A DNA stretch of 64,000 nt from Bradyrhizobium algeriense (lineage in GTDB: Bacteria; Pseudomonadota; Alphaproteobacteria; Rhizobiales; Xanthobacteraceae), in NCBI RefSeq assembly GCF_003062295.1, contig NZ_PYCN01000014.1, forward strand, positions 62,001 through 126,000, in the 5' to 3' direction. Made by a program: the position numbers and the translations under genes. The notes below the pieces were generated by a model. It was not told the DNA's origin, ran no database searches, and was given only the letters and a program-made list of their open reading frames with translations. Below are positions 25,259-34,637 of this stretch, one piece after another; position 1 is the stretch's first letter; every line of letters begins with the position of its first letter.

Positions 25259-27238
25259 ATGGTAAAGATACTGATGGGCCTGGCCGCTGCGGTCGTGATC
25301 GCGGTGGGTGGCTTCTTCGGCTTCGAGTTTTATACACAGCACCGGATCGCCGGCGAAGTAGAGACCGCGTTCGAGCAGATTCGCGCGGGCGGCGGCAAGG
25401 CAAGCCACGGCAAGGTGTCGTTCGACCTGCGCAGCCGCACGGTCAGGATAGACGATATCGCGACTGAATCGGCAACGCAGCCCCCCGTGAGCGTCAAGAT
25501 CGCCAATGTGACGGCGGCAGGTGTCAGCCAGCCCGACACGGCGCGTTTTTCGGCTGACAACATCGAAGGTGCCGGCCTGGAGGTCAGCTTCGGTATCGCA
25601 GGCCCGACAGGCGGGCGCGTCACCTACAAGGCGCCGCAAATCGTCATGAAAGACTATTCGGGCCTGGCCAGCCTGCCGGTACGGCCCGCTTCGACCTCCA
25701 TCGTCGAGGCGTATCGGTCCGCGCTGGAGCAGTTTGCTACCGTCTCGGCGTCTTCAATCACGGCGCCCACCATGGTGGGCACCATCAATAACTTCGGCAC
25801 GGTTACGTCGGCTGATTTCACCTATACGGGTATAGCGCTGCGGGAGATCAGGAACGGCAAGATCGGGTCCATGCAGATCGAGCGCAACGCTTTCACCGCC
25901 AGCACCCAACAGGCGGGCAAAGCCGACAAATTGAGCGGCGAAATCGTCAATTTCGCTTCGCGTGATTTCGATGCCGCCGCCATTGCCGCCATCCTCGATC
26001 CGCAAAAGGCGAACGACGACAAATACTACCGCGTCTACGGTCAAACGACGGCTGGGCCCTACACCATTACGTCGGGGCAAGGCTTGCGCATGCGCATCGA
26101 CGGGATGACCGTCGACGATATCAGCGTGCGGCCGTCGCGCCTGCAACTTCCGGCGCTGCTCGCGCTGACGCCGGCGGCCGGCGCCACTCCGACGCCGGCA
26201 CAGGCGCGCGAGATGATGGACAAGATGGCGAATATCTATGAGGGCATGCGGGTCGGAACAGCCGAGATGCGCGGCATCTCGGCGGACACGCCAGAGGGCC
26301 CGTTCAAGCTCGCCGCGGTCAGGTTCAATCTGGAAAACGGCAAGGTCGGCGAATTCGCGGTCGAAGGACTCGATGGACGCTCTCCGAAGGGTCCCGTCAA
26401 GGTCGGACGCTTCGCGCTCAAATCCCTCGATATCGCGGGTCTGCTGCGAATCGCGGCGCAATTCTCGAACCCGGGACAACAGCCGTCACCCGACAGGGCG
26501 CTGGCGCTGATTCCGCTGATCGAGGGCGTCGAACTCAAGGGCCTCATGGCGCCATTCAAGAACACGGGCAAGCCGGTCAACATCGATACTTTCAGCCTGG
26601 ACTGGGGCCAGTTCGTCGGTCCGATCCCGAGCAAGGCACGGCTGACGATGAAAATGTCGGGCCCGCTCGATGCGAGCGATCCCGGACAGAAGGTGCTGGT
26701 TGCCGGCGGCCTGGACAGGGCGGCGGTCGACCTCGAACTCGGCGCGGCCTGGACGGAAACCTCCGGCGCATTCGTGCTGGAGCCGGCGGCACTCGAAATC
26801 GGCGGCCTCGTGAAGGCATCGGCGCGGCTTTCGCTCGCCAACGTACCCAAGGGGGTATTCTCGGCCGACCCGGCCAAGGCGATCGCCGCGGCGGCGCAAC
26901 TCGAAGCTGGCGCCATCGAACTCACGGTGCGCGATACCGGCGCTGTCGATCTCGCGTTCGCGCAATACGCCCGGGCGCTCGCCGTCAGTCGCGATGCCGC
27001 ACGGCAGCGTTTCGTTGATGAAATGAAGGCCAGCGGCGAAAAAGCAGCGGCCGCGGATCCTGACATGGTGGCTGCCGTGCATGCGCTGGCCCGCTTTCTC
27101 GAGAGCCCGGGGCAAACGCTGATCATCAAGCTGACGCCGCGCGCCAAAGTGCCGGCGCTGCAGCTCATCCAGTTGTTGAAGACCGACCCAGTCATTGCGC
27201 TGTCGCAATTCCGGATCGAGACTTCGACGGGACTGTGA
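25259..27238 (+). CDS. Membrane-anchored protein of unknown function (about 659 aa)
   Basis: I chose ATG 25259 because GGAG lies 8 nt upstream; ATG 25235 lacks a ribosome site. An N-terminal anchor (MVKILMGLAAAVVIAVGGFF) is followed by a large periplasmic part rich in beta strands, with many Ala, Gly, Ser and Thr. It has repeated short motifs of the type GKVSFDLRSRTVRIDDIATES and VKVGRFALKSLDIAGLL that read like beta-helix or AsmA/DUF945-like repeats. I could not assign a family. Its stop lies 13 bp from the stop of the convergent aspS gene. Confidence 0.7.
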   Translation: MVKILMGLAAAVVIAVGGFFGFEFYTQHRIAGEVETAFEQIRAGGGKASHGKVSFDLRSRTVRIDDIATESATQPPVSVKIANVTAAGVSQPDTARFSADNIEGAGLEVSFGIAGPTGGRVTYKAPQIVMKDYSGLASLPVRPASTSIVEAYRSALEQFATVSASSITAPTMVGTINNFGTVTSADFTYTGIALREIRNGKIGSMQIERNAFTASTQQAGKADKLSGEIVNFASRDFDAAAIAAILDPQKANDDKYYRVYGQTTAGPYTITSGQGLRMRIDGMTVDDISVRPSRLQLPALLALTPAAGATPTPAQAREMMDKMANIYEGMRVGTAEMRGISADTPEGPFKLAAVRFNLENGKVGEFAVEGLDGRSPKGPVKVGRFALKSLDIAGLLRIAAQFSNPGQQPSPDRALALIPLIEGVELKGLMAPFKNTGKPVNIDTFSLDWGQFVGPIPSKARLTMKMSGPLDASDPGQKVLVAGGLDRAAVDLELGAAWTETSGAFVLEPAALEIGGLVKASARLSLANVPKGVFSADPAKAIAAAAQLEAGAIELTVRDTGAVDLAFAQYARALAVSRDAARQRFVDEMKASGEKAAAADPDMVAAVHALARFLESPGQTLIIKLTPRAKVPALQLIQLLKTDPVIALSQFRIETSTGL

Positions 27239-27251
27239 GCTACCGCGAGTC

Positions 27252-29027
27252 CTACGTCTTGTCCGGCAGGTTAAGCCGGATGTGGAGCTCGCGGAGCTGC
27301 TTGGTCGTAACCTCTGATGGCGCGCCCATCAGGAGGTCCACGGCCTGCTGGTTCATCGGGAACAGCGAGATTTCACGCAGGTTCGTGGTGCCGCAGAGCA
27401 GCATCACGATGCGGTCGACGCCCGCCGCCATGCCGCCGTGCGGCGGCGCGCCGTACTGGAACGCGCGGTACATGCCGCCGAAACGCTCGACGACATCCTT
27501 CTCGCCATAGCCCGCGATCTCGAACGCCTTCACCATCGCCTCGGGGCGGTGGTTGCGGATGCCGCCGGAGGCGATCTCGTAGCCGTTGCAGGTGATGTCG
27601 TACTGGAACGCCTTGATGGTCAGCGGGTCCTGCGTCTGCAACGCATCGAGGCCGCCCTGCGGCATCGAGAACGGGTTGTGCGAGAAATCGACCTTCTTGT
27701 CTTCCTCGTTGTACTCGTACATCGGGAAGTCGACGATCCAGGCGAGTTCGAACTTGTCCTTGTCGATCAGGTTCAGTTCCTCAGCCACCTTGGTGCGGGC
27801 GAGGCCAGAGAACTTCCAGAATTTCTCCGGGTCGCCGGCGACGAAGAACGCAGCATCGCCCTCCTTCAAACCGAGTTGCGCACGGATCGCGGCCGTCCGT
27901 TCCGCGCCGATGTTGTTGGCGAGCGGACCCGCGCCCTCACCGCCCTCGCGCCACATGATGTAGCCGAGGCCGGGCTGGCCCTCGCCCTGCGCCCACGAGT
28001 TCATGCGGTCGCAGAACGCGCGTGAGCCGCCGCCCGTGCCGGGGATCGCCCAGACCTGGTTCTTGGGGTCTTCCAGCATCCGCGCAAACACCTTGAAGCC
28101 GGAGCCACGGAAGTGCTCGGAGACGTCCTGCATCACGATCGGGTTGCGCAGGTCCGGCTTGTCACTGCCGTATTTCTTCAAGGCTTCGGCGAACGGAATC
28201 CGCGGCCAGCCTTTTGTGACCGGCTTACCCTTGGCGAAATCCTCGAACACGCCGGTGATGACAGGCTCCATCGCCGCGAACACGTCGTCCTGGGTCACAA
28301 AACTCATCTCGACGTCGAGCTGATAAAACTCGCCCGGCAGGCGGTCGGCGCGCGGGTCCTCGTCGCGAAAACACGGCGCGATCTGGAAGTAGCGGTCGAA
28401 GCCCGACATCATCAGGAGCTGCTTGTACTGCTGCGGCGCCTGCGGCAGCGCGTAGAATTTTCCGGGGTGAATACGTGACGGCACCAGAAAGTCCCGCGCG
28501 CCCTCCGGCGAGGACGCCGTCAAGATCGGGGTTTGGAACTCGAAGAAGCCCTGCTCCTTCATCCGCTTGCGCATCGAATCCACGATCGCGCCGCGGGTCA
28601 TGATGTTCTGGTGCAGCTTCTCGCGACGGAGGTCGAGGAAGCGGTACTTAAGCCTGATGTCTTCAGGATATTCCTGCTCGCCGAACACCGGCAGCGGCAG
28701 CTCGGCCGCAGGCCCGAGCACCTCGATCTCGCTGACATAGACTTCGACCATGCCGGTCGGCAGTTCCGGATTGTCGGTGCCGTCGGGACGGCGGCGAAGC
28801 TTGCCGTCGATCCGCACCACCCATTCCGAGCGGAACTTTTCGACATCCTTGAACGCCGGCGAATCCGGGTCGGCCACGCATTGGGTCAACCCGTAATGAT
28901 CGCGCAGATCGATGAACAGCACGCCGCCATGGTCGCGGATACGATGGCACCAGCCGGAAAGGCGGACGGTTTGGCCGATGTCGCTCTCGCGGAGCGCGCC
29001 GCATGTGTGTGACCGGTAGCGATGCAT
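27252..29027 (-). CDS. aspS: Aspartyl-tRNA synthetase (bacterial type, possibly Asp/Asn non-discriminating)
   Basis: 591 residues, the bacterial AspRS length. The N-terminal OB fold (MHRYRSHTCGALRESDIGQ...) binds the tRNA anticodon. Class II motifs are present: motif 2 CFRDEDPRADRLPGEFYQLD and motif 3 GGMAAGVDRIVMLLCG, with the bacterial GAD insertion between them (about 290-430). It charges tRNA-Asp in the cytoplasm. Many alphaproteobacterial enzymes also charge tRNA-Asn, which is then transamidated; this cannot be decided from sequence here. Essential gene, transcribed alone and divergent from selO. Confidence 0.96.
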   Translation of the reverse strand: MHRYRSHTCGALRESDIGQTVRLSGWCHRIRDHGGVLFIDLRDHYGLTQCVADPDSPAFKDVEKFRSEWVVRIDGKLRRRPDGTDNPELPTGMVEVYVSEIEVLGPAAELPLPVFGEQEYPEDIRLKYRFLDLRREKLHQNIMTRGAIVDSMRKRMKEQGFFEFQTPILTASSPEGARDFLVPSRIHPGKFYALPQAPQQYKQLLMMSGFDRYFQIAPCFRDEDPRADRLPGEFYQLDVEMSFVTQDDVFAAMEPVITGVFEDFAKGKPVTKGWPRIPFAEALKKYGSDKPDLRNPIVMQDVSEHFRGSGFKVFARMLEDPKNQVWAIPGTGGGSRAFCDRMNSWAQGEGQPGLGYIMWREGGEGAGPLANNIGAERTAAIRAQLGLKEGDAAFFVAGDPEKFWKFSGLARTKVAEELNLIDKDKFELAWIVDFPMYEYNEEDKKVDFSHNPFSMPQGGLDALQTQDPLTIKAFQYDITCNGYEIASGGIRNHRPEAMVKAFEIAGYGEKDVVERFGGMYRAFQYGAPPHGGMAAGVDRIVMLLCGTTNLREISLFPMNQQAVDLLMGAPSEVTTKQLRELHIRLNLPDKT

Positions 29028-29217
29028 GGAATTCCCAAAATCAGATGTCGGAGGTCAGAATCGGGGCCAAAGGCCGCGCGAATTGCGGGAGGGTTTACCC
29101 GACGGCGCGAGGGGCGGCAACCAATGGCAGGGCCTGTTTTGGACCCGGAAAGCGAGATTTCCGCCTGCACCGGCCCGAACCGTTTGCCTATTCCGTGCCC
29201 GCGCCTATCTTTAGGTC

Positions 29218-30690
29218 ATGACCGTCCATTTCCCGTTCCAGAACACCTATTCGGCGCTGCCGGCGAACTTTTTCGCCCGCGTGGCCCCGACGCCAGTCGC
29301 CGCCCCCCGGCTGATCAAGCTGAACCGGGCCCTGGCCGTCCACCTCGGGCTTGATCCCGACGTACTGGAGAGCCCGGAAGGGGCTGAAATCCTCGCCGGA
29401 AAGCGCCTGCCCGACGGCGCCGACCCGATCGCGATGGCCTATGCCGGCCACCAGTTCGGACAGTTCGTGCCCCAGCTCGGCGACGGCCGGGCCATCCTGC
29501 TCGGCGAGGTCATCGACAAGGACGGCGTCCGCCGCGACATCCAGCTCAAGGGATCAGGACCAACGCCGTTCTCGCGCCGGGGCGACGGCCGCGCCGCGCT
29601 CGGCCCGGTCCTGCGCGAATACATCGTCAGCGAGGCGATGTTCGCCTTGGGCATCCCCACCACCCGCTCGCTCGCCGCCGTGACCTCGGGCGAGAGCGTG
29701 ATGCGCGAGACCATGCTGCCCGGCGCGGTGCTGACCCGCGTGGCCGCAAGCCACATCCGCGTCGGCACCTTCCAGTTCTTCGCCGCGCGCAGCGACACCG
29801 ATGGCGTGCGCCAGCTCGCCGACCATGTCATCGCGAGGCACTACCCCGACGTGGCAAAAGCCGAGCGGCCCTATCACGCGCTGCTCGAAGGCGTCGTAGC
29901 CCGCCAGGCCGATCTGCTCGCGCGGTGGCTTTTGGTCGGCTTCATCCACGGCGTGATGAACACCGACAACACGTCGATCTCGGGCGAGACCATCGACTAC
30001 GGCCCCTGCGCGTTCATGGACGAATACAATCCCGCGCAGGTGTTCTCTTCGATCGACGAAATGGGCCGCTACGCCTACGCCAACCAGCCGCGCATCGCGC
30101 TGTGGAATTTGACGCGGCTCGCCGAGTGCCTGCTGACGCTGTTCTCCGACGAACAGGACAAGGCGATCGAACAAGCGCAGTTCATCCTCGGCGAATTCGC
30201 CGAGAAATTCACCGCCGCCTATCAGGCCGGATTGCGCAAGAAGATCGGCCTGTTCACCTCACGCGACAGCGACGAGGCGCTGGTGCAGGACCTGCTCGAC
30301 GCGATGGCCAAGAACCAGGCCGACTTCACTCTCACCTTCCGCCGCCTGAGCGATGCCGCTGGAGACGCTGACAACGACAGCGTCAGGGCCCAGTTCACCG
30401 ATCCCACAGCCTTCGACGAATGGGCCTCGCGCTGGCGCCAGCGCCTCGCGGACGAGCCGCAATCCGCGGCCGAGCGTCAAGCCGCGATGCGCGCGGTCAA
30501 TCCTGCCTTCATTCCCCGCAACCACCGCGTCGAAGCCGTGATCGCGGCGGCCGTGAACAACGACTACGCGCCGTTCGAGGAATTGCTAACGGTGCTGTCG
30601 AAACCGTACGAGGATCAGCCGGAGTTCGCGGCCTATGCCGAGCCGCCGCTGCCCGAGCAGCGCGTGCTGCAGACGTTCTGCGGGACGTAG
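29218..30690 (+). CDS. selO: SelO/YdiU protein adenylyltransferase
   Basis: 490 residues from ATG 29218. SelO is a pseudokinase-fold enzyme that transfers AMP to protein hydroxyls, linked to redox stress. Core motifs are AYAGHQFGQFVPQLGDGRA, LKGSGPTPFSRRGDGRA with the nucleotide-binding Lys and Arg, and HGVMNTDNTSISGETIDYG, which contains the catalytic and metal-binding Asp/Asn residues. The C-terminus is the usual RNHRVEAVIAAA...LPEQRVLQTFCGT. There is no selenocysteine; Cys stands at the penultimate region, as is common in bacteria. Divergent from aspS. Confidence 0.92.
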   Translation: MTVHFPFQNTYSALPANFFARVAPTPVAAPRLIKLNRALAVHLGLDPDVLESPEGAEILAGKRLPDGADPIAMAYAGHQFGQFVPQLGDGRAILLGEVIDKDGVRRDIQLKGSGPTPFSRRGDGRAALGPVLREYIVSEAMFALGIPTTRSLAAVTSGESVMRETMLPGAVLTRVAASHIRVGTFQFFAARSDTDGVRQLADHVIARHYPDVAKAERPYHALLEGVVARQADLLARWLLVGFIHGVMNTDNTSISGETIDYGPCAFMDEYNPAQVFSSIDEMGRYAYANQPRIALWNLTRLAECLLTLFSDEQDKAIEQAQFILGEFAEKFTAAYQAGLRKKIGLFTSRDSDEALVQDLLDAMAKNQADFTLTFRRLSDAAGDADNDSVRAQFTDPTAFDEWASRWRQRLADEPQSAAERQAAMRAVNPAFIPRNHRVEAVIAAAVNNDYAPFEELLTVLSKPYEDQPEFAAYAEPPLPEQRVLQTFCGT

Positions 30691-30710
30691 AAGCACCGCG
30701 CGCGGATCGT

Positions 30711-30786
30711 AGGATGGGTAGAGCGAAGCGAAACCCATCAATAGCTTGCGCGGGGCTGATAGGTTTCGCTTCGCTCTACCCATCCT
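30711..30786. repeat. 76-bp palindromic element with perfect 25-bp arms
   Basis: Arms 30711-30735 (AGGATGGGTAGAGCGAAGCG...) and 30762-30786 are exact reverse complements around a 26-bp centre. It lies just after selO and would also fold as a strong RNA hairpin. AGCGAAGCGAAACC-type palindromes of this kind are scattered through Bradyrhizobium-type genomes. No coding potential. Confidence 0.8.
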
Positions 30787-30935
30787 GTACGCACTGTGAG
30801 CAGGCTACCCGCGTTAACCGCAATCCTTAAGCGCGCGTCCACCATCCGCGCATGCGCGCCTCCCCCAGTTCCACGAATTAAGAAACGGTCAACGCGCTCC
30901 CCGCAATTCTAGTGGCTTACTCGTGGAGAATTGCC

Positions 30936-31046
30936 GTGGACGCCTTTGCCTTCGAATTCATGGGAATGGTGATGATTGGGCTCTGTCTCATCGTGCTCGC
31001 GATCCCGTCGGGCCGTCGACGGTCGCGGCGCATCCGGTACGAGTAG
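30936..31046 (+). CDS. Putative 36-residue membrane peptide
   Basis: GTG 30936 follows GGAG (30925-30928) with 7-nt spacing and reads to TAG 31044-31046. The product is MDAFAFEFMGMVMIGLCLIV then LAIPSGRRRSRRIRYE: one hydrophobic segment followed by a strongly basic tail, a plausible single-pass peptide oriented by the positive-inside rule. No homolog was recognised and the short length makes chance possible. Confidence 0.4.
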   Translation: MDAFAFEFMGMVMIGLCLIVLAIPSGRRRSRRIRYE

Positions 31047-31290
31047 TCCGGGCCCCGCCTCCGTACCCGAAAGGCCCGCAATCCCGTGCACGGCGCCTAG
31101 CCGGAAACGGGTTGCCCGGGCGCCTGACCTAAAAACGCCCGCAACGCGCTTGCCGTCTATGGCAGCCCGCCCGCCAAACGACGCAAAAAAGCCGTGCTCA
31201 GGCTCAAATGCAGGGCTCAAATCCTGCCCAACACCCTTGACATATCAGCGTTTTCGGCAGAACGCCTGTCGGACGCGTCATGGATTGTTC

Positions 31291-32439
31291 ATGGATCTGA
31301 TTACCACCACTTCCGACCTCGCCGCTGCCTGCTCCCGGCTCGCCCAGCACAAGGTCATCACCGTCGACACCGAGTTCCTGCGGGAGACGACCTACTATCC
31401 CTTGCTCTGCGTCGTGCAGATGGCGAGCGCGGACGAGGCCGTCGTGATCGACACGCTGGCCCCCGGCATCGACCTCAAGCCGTTTTTCGAACTGATGGGC
31501 AACGAGGCGGTGCTGAAGGTGTTTCACGCCGCCCGCCAGGACATTGAAATCGTCTGGCATCAGTCCGGCACCATTCCGCACCCGATCTTCGATACGCAGG
31601 TCGCGGCCATGGTGCTGGGTTATGGCGACAGCATCGCCTATGACCAGCTCGTCGAGCGCGTCACCGGCCACCGGCCGGACAAGACCCACCGCTTCACCGA
31701 TTGGTCGCGCCGGCCGCTGACGCCCGAACAGATGCATTACGCGGTCTCCGACGTCACCCATTTGCGCGACGTCTTTGCAGCGCTTGATGCCGACTTGAAG
31801 AAGCGCGCCCGCAGCGACTGGGTCAGCGAGGAGATGGAAGTCCTGACCTCGCCAAGAACCTATGATTTCCACCCCGAGCGCGCCTGGGAGCGGCTCAAGA
31901 CGCGGGTGCGCAAGCCGAAGGAACTGGCGGTGCTGATGGAAGTCGCGGCCTGGCGCGAGCAGGAAGCGCAAAGCCGCGACGTGCCGCGTTCGCGCGTGCT
32001 GAAGGACGATGCGGTCGGCGACATCGCCACCCACGCCCCGACCTCACTGGAGCGCCTCGCCGGCCTGCGCTCGCTGCCGAAAGGTTTTGACCGCTCCAAA
32101 TGGGGCACCGATATCATCGCCGCCGTGCAGCGCGGCCTCGCCCGCGATCCTCATACGCTGCCGAAGATCGAAAAGCCGCGCGGCAATTCCAATGGGGCTG
32201 CGACCGTCGAGCTCCTGAAGGTGCTGCTGCGGATGACGTCGGAACGCCACGCCGTCGCCAGCAAGGTCATTGCCACCGTCGACGATCTCGACCAGATCGC
32301 CGCCGACGACCAAGCCGACGTCGCCGCGCTGCATGGCTGGCGGCGCGAATTGTTCGGCGAAGCGGCGCTGGCGCTGAAACACGGCAGGCTGGCGCTGGCG
32401 ATCGAAAAAGGCCGCGTCGTCAGGGTCGACCGGGCGTAA
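31291..32439 (+). CDS. rnd: Ribonuclease D
   Basis: 382 residues from ATG 31291. The DEDD 3'-5' exonuclease domain fills residues 1-180: VDTEFLRE (Asp26, Glu28), VFHAARQDIEIVW and HYAVSDVTHLRDVF supply the four acidic residues and the DEDDy-type Tyr. An HRDC helical domain follows at about 205-290 (KPKELAVLMEVAAWREQEA), with a second HRDC-like region to the end. RNase D matures tRNA 3' ends and other stable RNAs. An open frame extends upstream but lacks the RNase D start. Confidence 0.95.
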   Translation: MDLITTTSDLAAACSRLAQHKVITVDTEFLRETTYYPLLCVVQMASADEAVVIDTLAPGIDLKPFFELMGNEAVLKVFHAARQDIEIVWHQSGTIPHPIFDTQVAAMVLGYGDSIAYDQLVERVTGHRPDKTHRFTDWSRRPLTPEQMHYAVSDVTHLRDVFAALDADLKKRARSDWVSEEMEVLTSPRTYDFHPERAWERLKTRVRKPKELAVLMEVAAWREQEAQSRDVPRSRVLKDDAVGDIATHAPTSLERLAGLRSLPKGFDRSKWGTDIIAAVQRGLARDPHTLPKIEKPRGNSNGAATVELLKVLLRMTSERHAVASKVIATVDDLDQIAADDQADVAALHGWRRELFGEAALALKHGRLALAIEKGRVVRVDRA

Positions 32440-32490
32440 GCTTCGCTCGCTTACCTCTCCCCGCAAGAGCGGGGCGAGGGTGGAAGCAAT

Positions 32491-33579
32491 CTACCACTTC
32501 AACTCCAGCCCGAGCGTGCCCTGATGCGACTGCATCGCGGCGCGTAATTTTGCGTCGTAGTTGACGTAGAGCCGCGCGGTGTTGGTCAGGCTCAGCGATG
32601 CCGAGGCACCGGCATCGGCGCCATACCGGCTCTCGCCGATACCCTGGAACGTAATGCTCTGCACGCCCTGGCTGACGGTGATGTCGGAGAAATTCTGCAC
32701 GACATTGTCGACGAACTTGCCGTAGCCCGACAGGTCGAAAATCTTGCCGTCGAATATCCAGTAGTGACCGATCTCCGCGCCGATCAATAGCCGCCCGCGC
32801 TGCACGGTGGCGCCGGTCGCCATCACCGGATCAAGGCCGCCGATCTCCTGCAGCGAACCGGTCTGGGCGCGGACATATTCGAACGCGGCCTTGGGCACGA
32901 TGCGGCCCTGGTCCCTGGTCCAGTAGTAGCTGATCTCGCTCAGGACGCCGTCGAGCTTCGCATGGTATCCGGCGGTCGCAATCCCGATGCCGGTGTCGCG
33001 GCGCGAATTGATGTGGCCGAAACCATGGACCACCGCGCTGGCCCAGGTCCATGGCCCGCTGTCGACGGAAGCCGTAAAACCGATCTGGGTCAGGTCGATC
33101 GTCGCCGATTGCAGCGCCAGCGGAATGTCGATCGCGGAGCGGCTCTGGTCGATCGACAATCCGATATTGATGCCCGGCGCCACCCGCGCGCCGATTCCCG
33201 CCACCCCGCCCCAGGTCTTTCTAGTGTCGCCGACGAAATCGCCGATTGCGCCGTTCTTCGTGTAGTTCCCGTAGCCTTCGAACCAGGTCCGGTAGCGCGG
33301 CGCTTCCGTGCTCTCGGAGGCACCGCCGCCGCCGGGATTGGTCCGCTGCAGGCGGTTGAAGCCGTTGCTCGACTGATTGGCCAGCCGTTCCAGAAAATTG
33401 CTGCCGAGATTGGTCACCGCCGCACCCGACGACACCGTCGAATTGATCACCGTCGGCGTCGGACTGGGTGTCGGTGAAGGCGTAGGGGTTGGGGTTGGAG
33501 TGGGCGTCGGTGTTGGCGATTGCGCATAGGCGGACGACAGCGTGCCGGTCGCGAGGATGAACACAATCGCCAGTCGCAT
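32491..33579 (-). CDS. Autotransporter-type outer-membrane beta-barrel protein with Thr-Pro tract
   Basis: 362 residues from ATG 33577-33579, chosen because a signal peptide starts there (MRLAIVFILATGTLSSAYAQ). A SPTPTPTPTPTPTPSPTP tract (residues about 20-45) and a short Ser/Gly spacer lead into a C-terminal barrel of about 260 residues, starting at TWFEGYGNYTKNG and ending HQGTLGLELKW with a terminal aromatic, as in autotransporter translocators. Almost no passenger domain exists, so it may be a surface porin-like or orphan translocator protein. Solitary gene. Confidence 0.75.
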   Translation of the reverse strand: MRLAIVFILATGTLSSAYAQSPTPTPTPTPTPTPSPTPSPTPTVINSTVSSGAAVTNLGSNFLERLANQSSNGFNRLQRTNPGGGGASESTEAPRYRTWFEGYGNYTKNGAIGDFVGDTRKTWGGVAGIGARVAPGINIGLSIDQSRSAIDIPLALQSATIDLTQIGFTASVDSGPWTWASAVVHGFGHINSRRDTGIGIATAGYHAKLDGVLSEISYYWTRDQGRIVPKAAFEYVRAQTGSLQEIGGLDPVMATGATVQRGRLLIGAEIGHYWIFDGKIFDLSGYGKFVDNVVQNFSDITVSQGVQSITFQGIGESRYGADAGASASLSLTNTARLYVNYDAKLRAAMQSHQGTLGLELKW

Positions 33580-33852
33580 GAACGCGCGACCGGTCCCGAT
33601 TTTTCGTGCCCGCGAAAGCCGCGATGAGCAGCGCATGCAATCCATTCCCAAAGGCAAAAGCGCCGGCCCGAAAAATGCGCAAAACCCAATCAACAGGAGC
33701 GATTTGCTCCCAATTCGCCGGAAGGGTCAATCGGTTGACCCCCAGGCCGGCCGCCGAATACGCATCATTGTTGTTCGGCTGCCACAGCTCGCGCGACACG
33801 GCGACGACGTTTCCGGCAGTCGCCAAACCTTGCGAACGCCCTGCCCCGGCAT

Positions 33853-34584
33853 TCAGGCTGCGGCCTGGCAGCCCGCGATCTCCTGGAGTTCCGGATAGTA
33901 TCGCGCGGTCATCCGGCCGACATACCGCCGCAAATTGCCATGGCTTGCGGCCGCCCGCTGCAAATCCGATTCGAACAACGGACAAATCGCGCTGACCGCG
34001 AAGGCAAACATCGTCGCATCGATGCCGGCAGGCTCACTGCCCATGAAGAACGGCTTGTCGCCGAGATAGGCCGCCATCGCATCGATCGAGCGGATTCCGA
34101 TCGCGGTAATCTCGTCGGCGGAGTGACGCCCGATCCCCTGCCCGTGCAACGTCTTGCGCAGGCGGCGGCGGATCATCGAGGCGACAACGGGCCGGACCGG
34201 CGCAGGCACACCCCTGAAGAAATTGACCGGCCCTTTGCGGAAATTGTCATCGATCATCCAGCGGAAATAGACGCTGGCCCAATATAGATTGTCCTCCGCC
34301 ATTTTCTCGAACGCCCAGGCAATGGCGAGCTGCTCGGCGCTGAGCCCCTGGTCGAAATCGATCCCGTATTTCTTTTCGAGGTGCCAGCGGATCAGCGTGG
34401 AGTCGCCGAGCAACTGGCCGTCGTCCTCGATGTAGGGGATCTTGCCCTTCGGCGCCTTCGAAAAGCTCATCAGCGCCTTTTCGAACGGGAGTTTCGACAT
34501 CCGCAACAAGGTCTCGGCCTTGGTCACGAACGGGCTTGCGTCGGGAAGGCCGAAATTGGGCCCGGAGCCATAGAGCGTGATCAT
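33853..34584 (-). CDS. Glutathione S-transferase family protein (FAXC/metaxin-like type)
   Basis: 243 residues from ATG 34582-34584 with CGAGG upstream. The thioredoxin-fold N-terminal domain reads MITLYGSGPNFGLPDASPF then VTKAETLLRMSKLPFEK and GKIPYIEDDGQLLGDST, with the SPF..K.E..LRM motif of failed-axon-connection-like GSTs. The helical C-terminal domain ends GMEPAG-like (FMGSEPAGIDATMFAFAVSA). Substrate and even glutathione use are uncertain. It lies 53 bp downstream of purN, same strand. Confidence 0.82.
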   Translation of the reverse strand: MITLYGSGPNFGLPDASPFVTKAETLLRMSKLPFEKALMSFSKAPKGKIPYIEDDGQLLGDSTLIRWHLEKKYGIDFDQGLSAEQLAIAWAFEKMAEDNLYWASVYFRWMIDDNFRKGPVNFFRGVPAPVRPVVASMIRRRLRKTLHGQGIGRHSADEITAIGIRSIDAMAAYLGDKPFFMGSEPAGIDATMFAFAVSAICPLFESDLQRAAASHGNLRRYVGRMTARYYPELQEIAGCQAAA

Positions 34585-34637
34585 GGAACCTCGATGATTT
34601 GCAGAGCGCGGTTTTACGGCGCACACGGCAGATAATA

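Noticed and set aside
33450..33525. Simple repeat resembling a microsatellite on the plus strand
   Set aside because: It encodes the Thr-Pro stalk of the autotransporter-type protein in frame.
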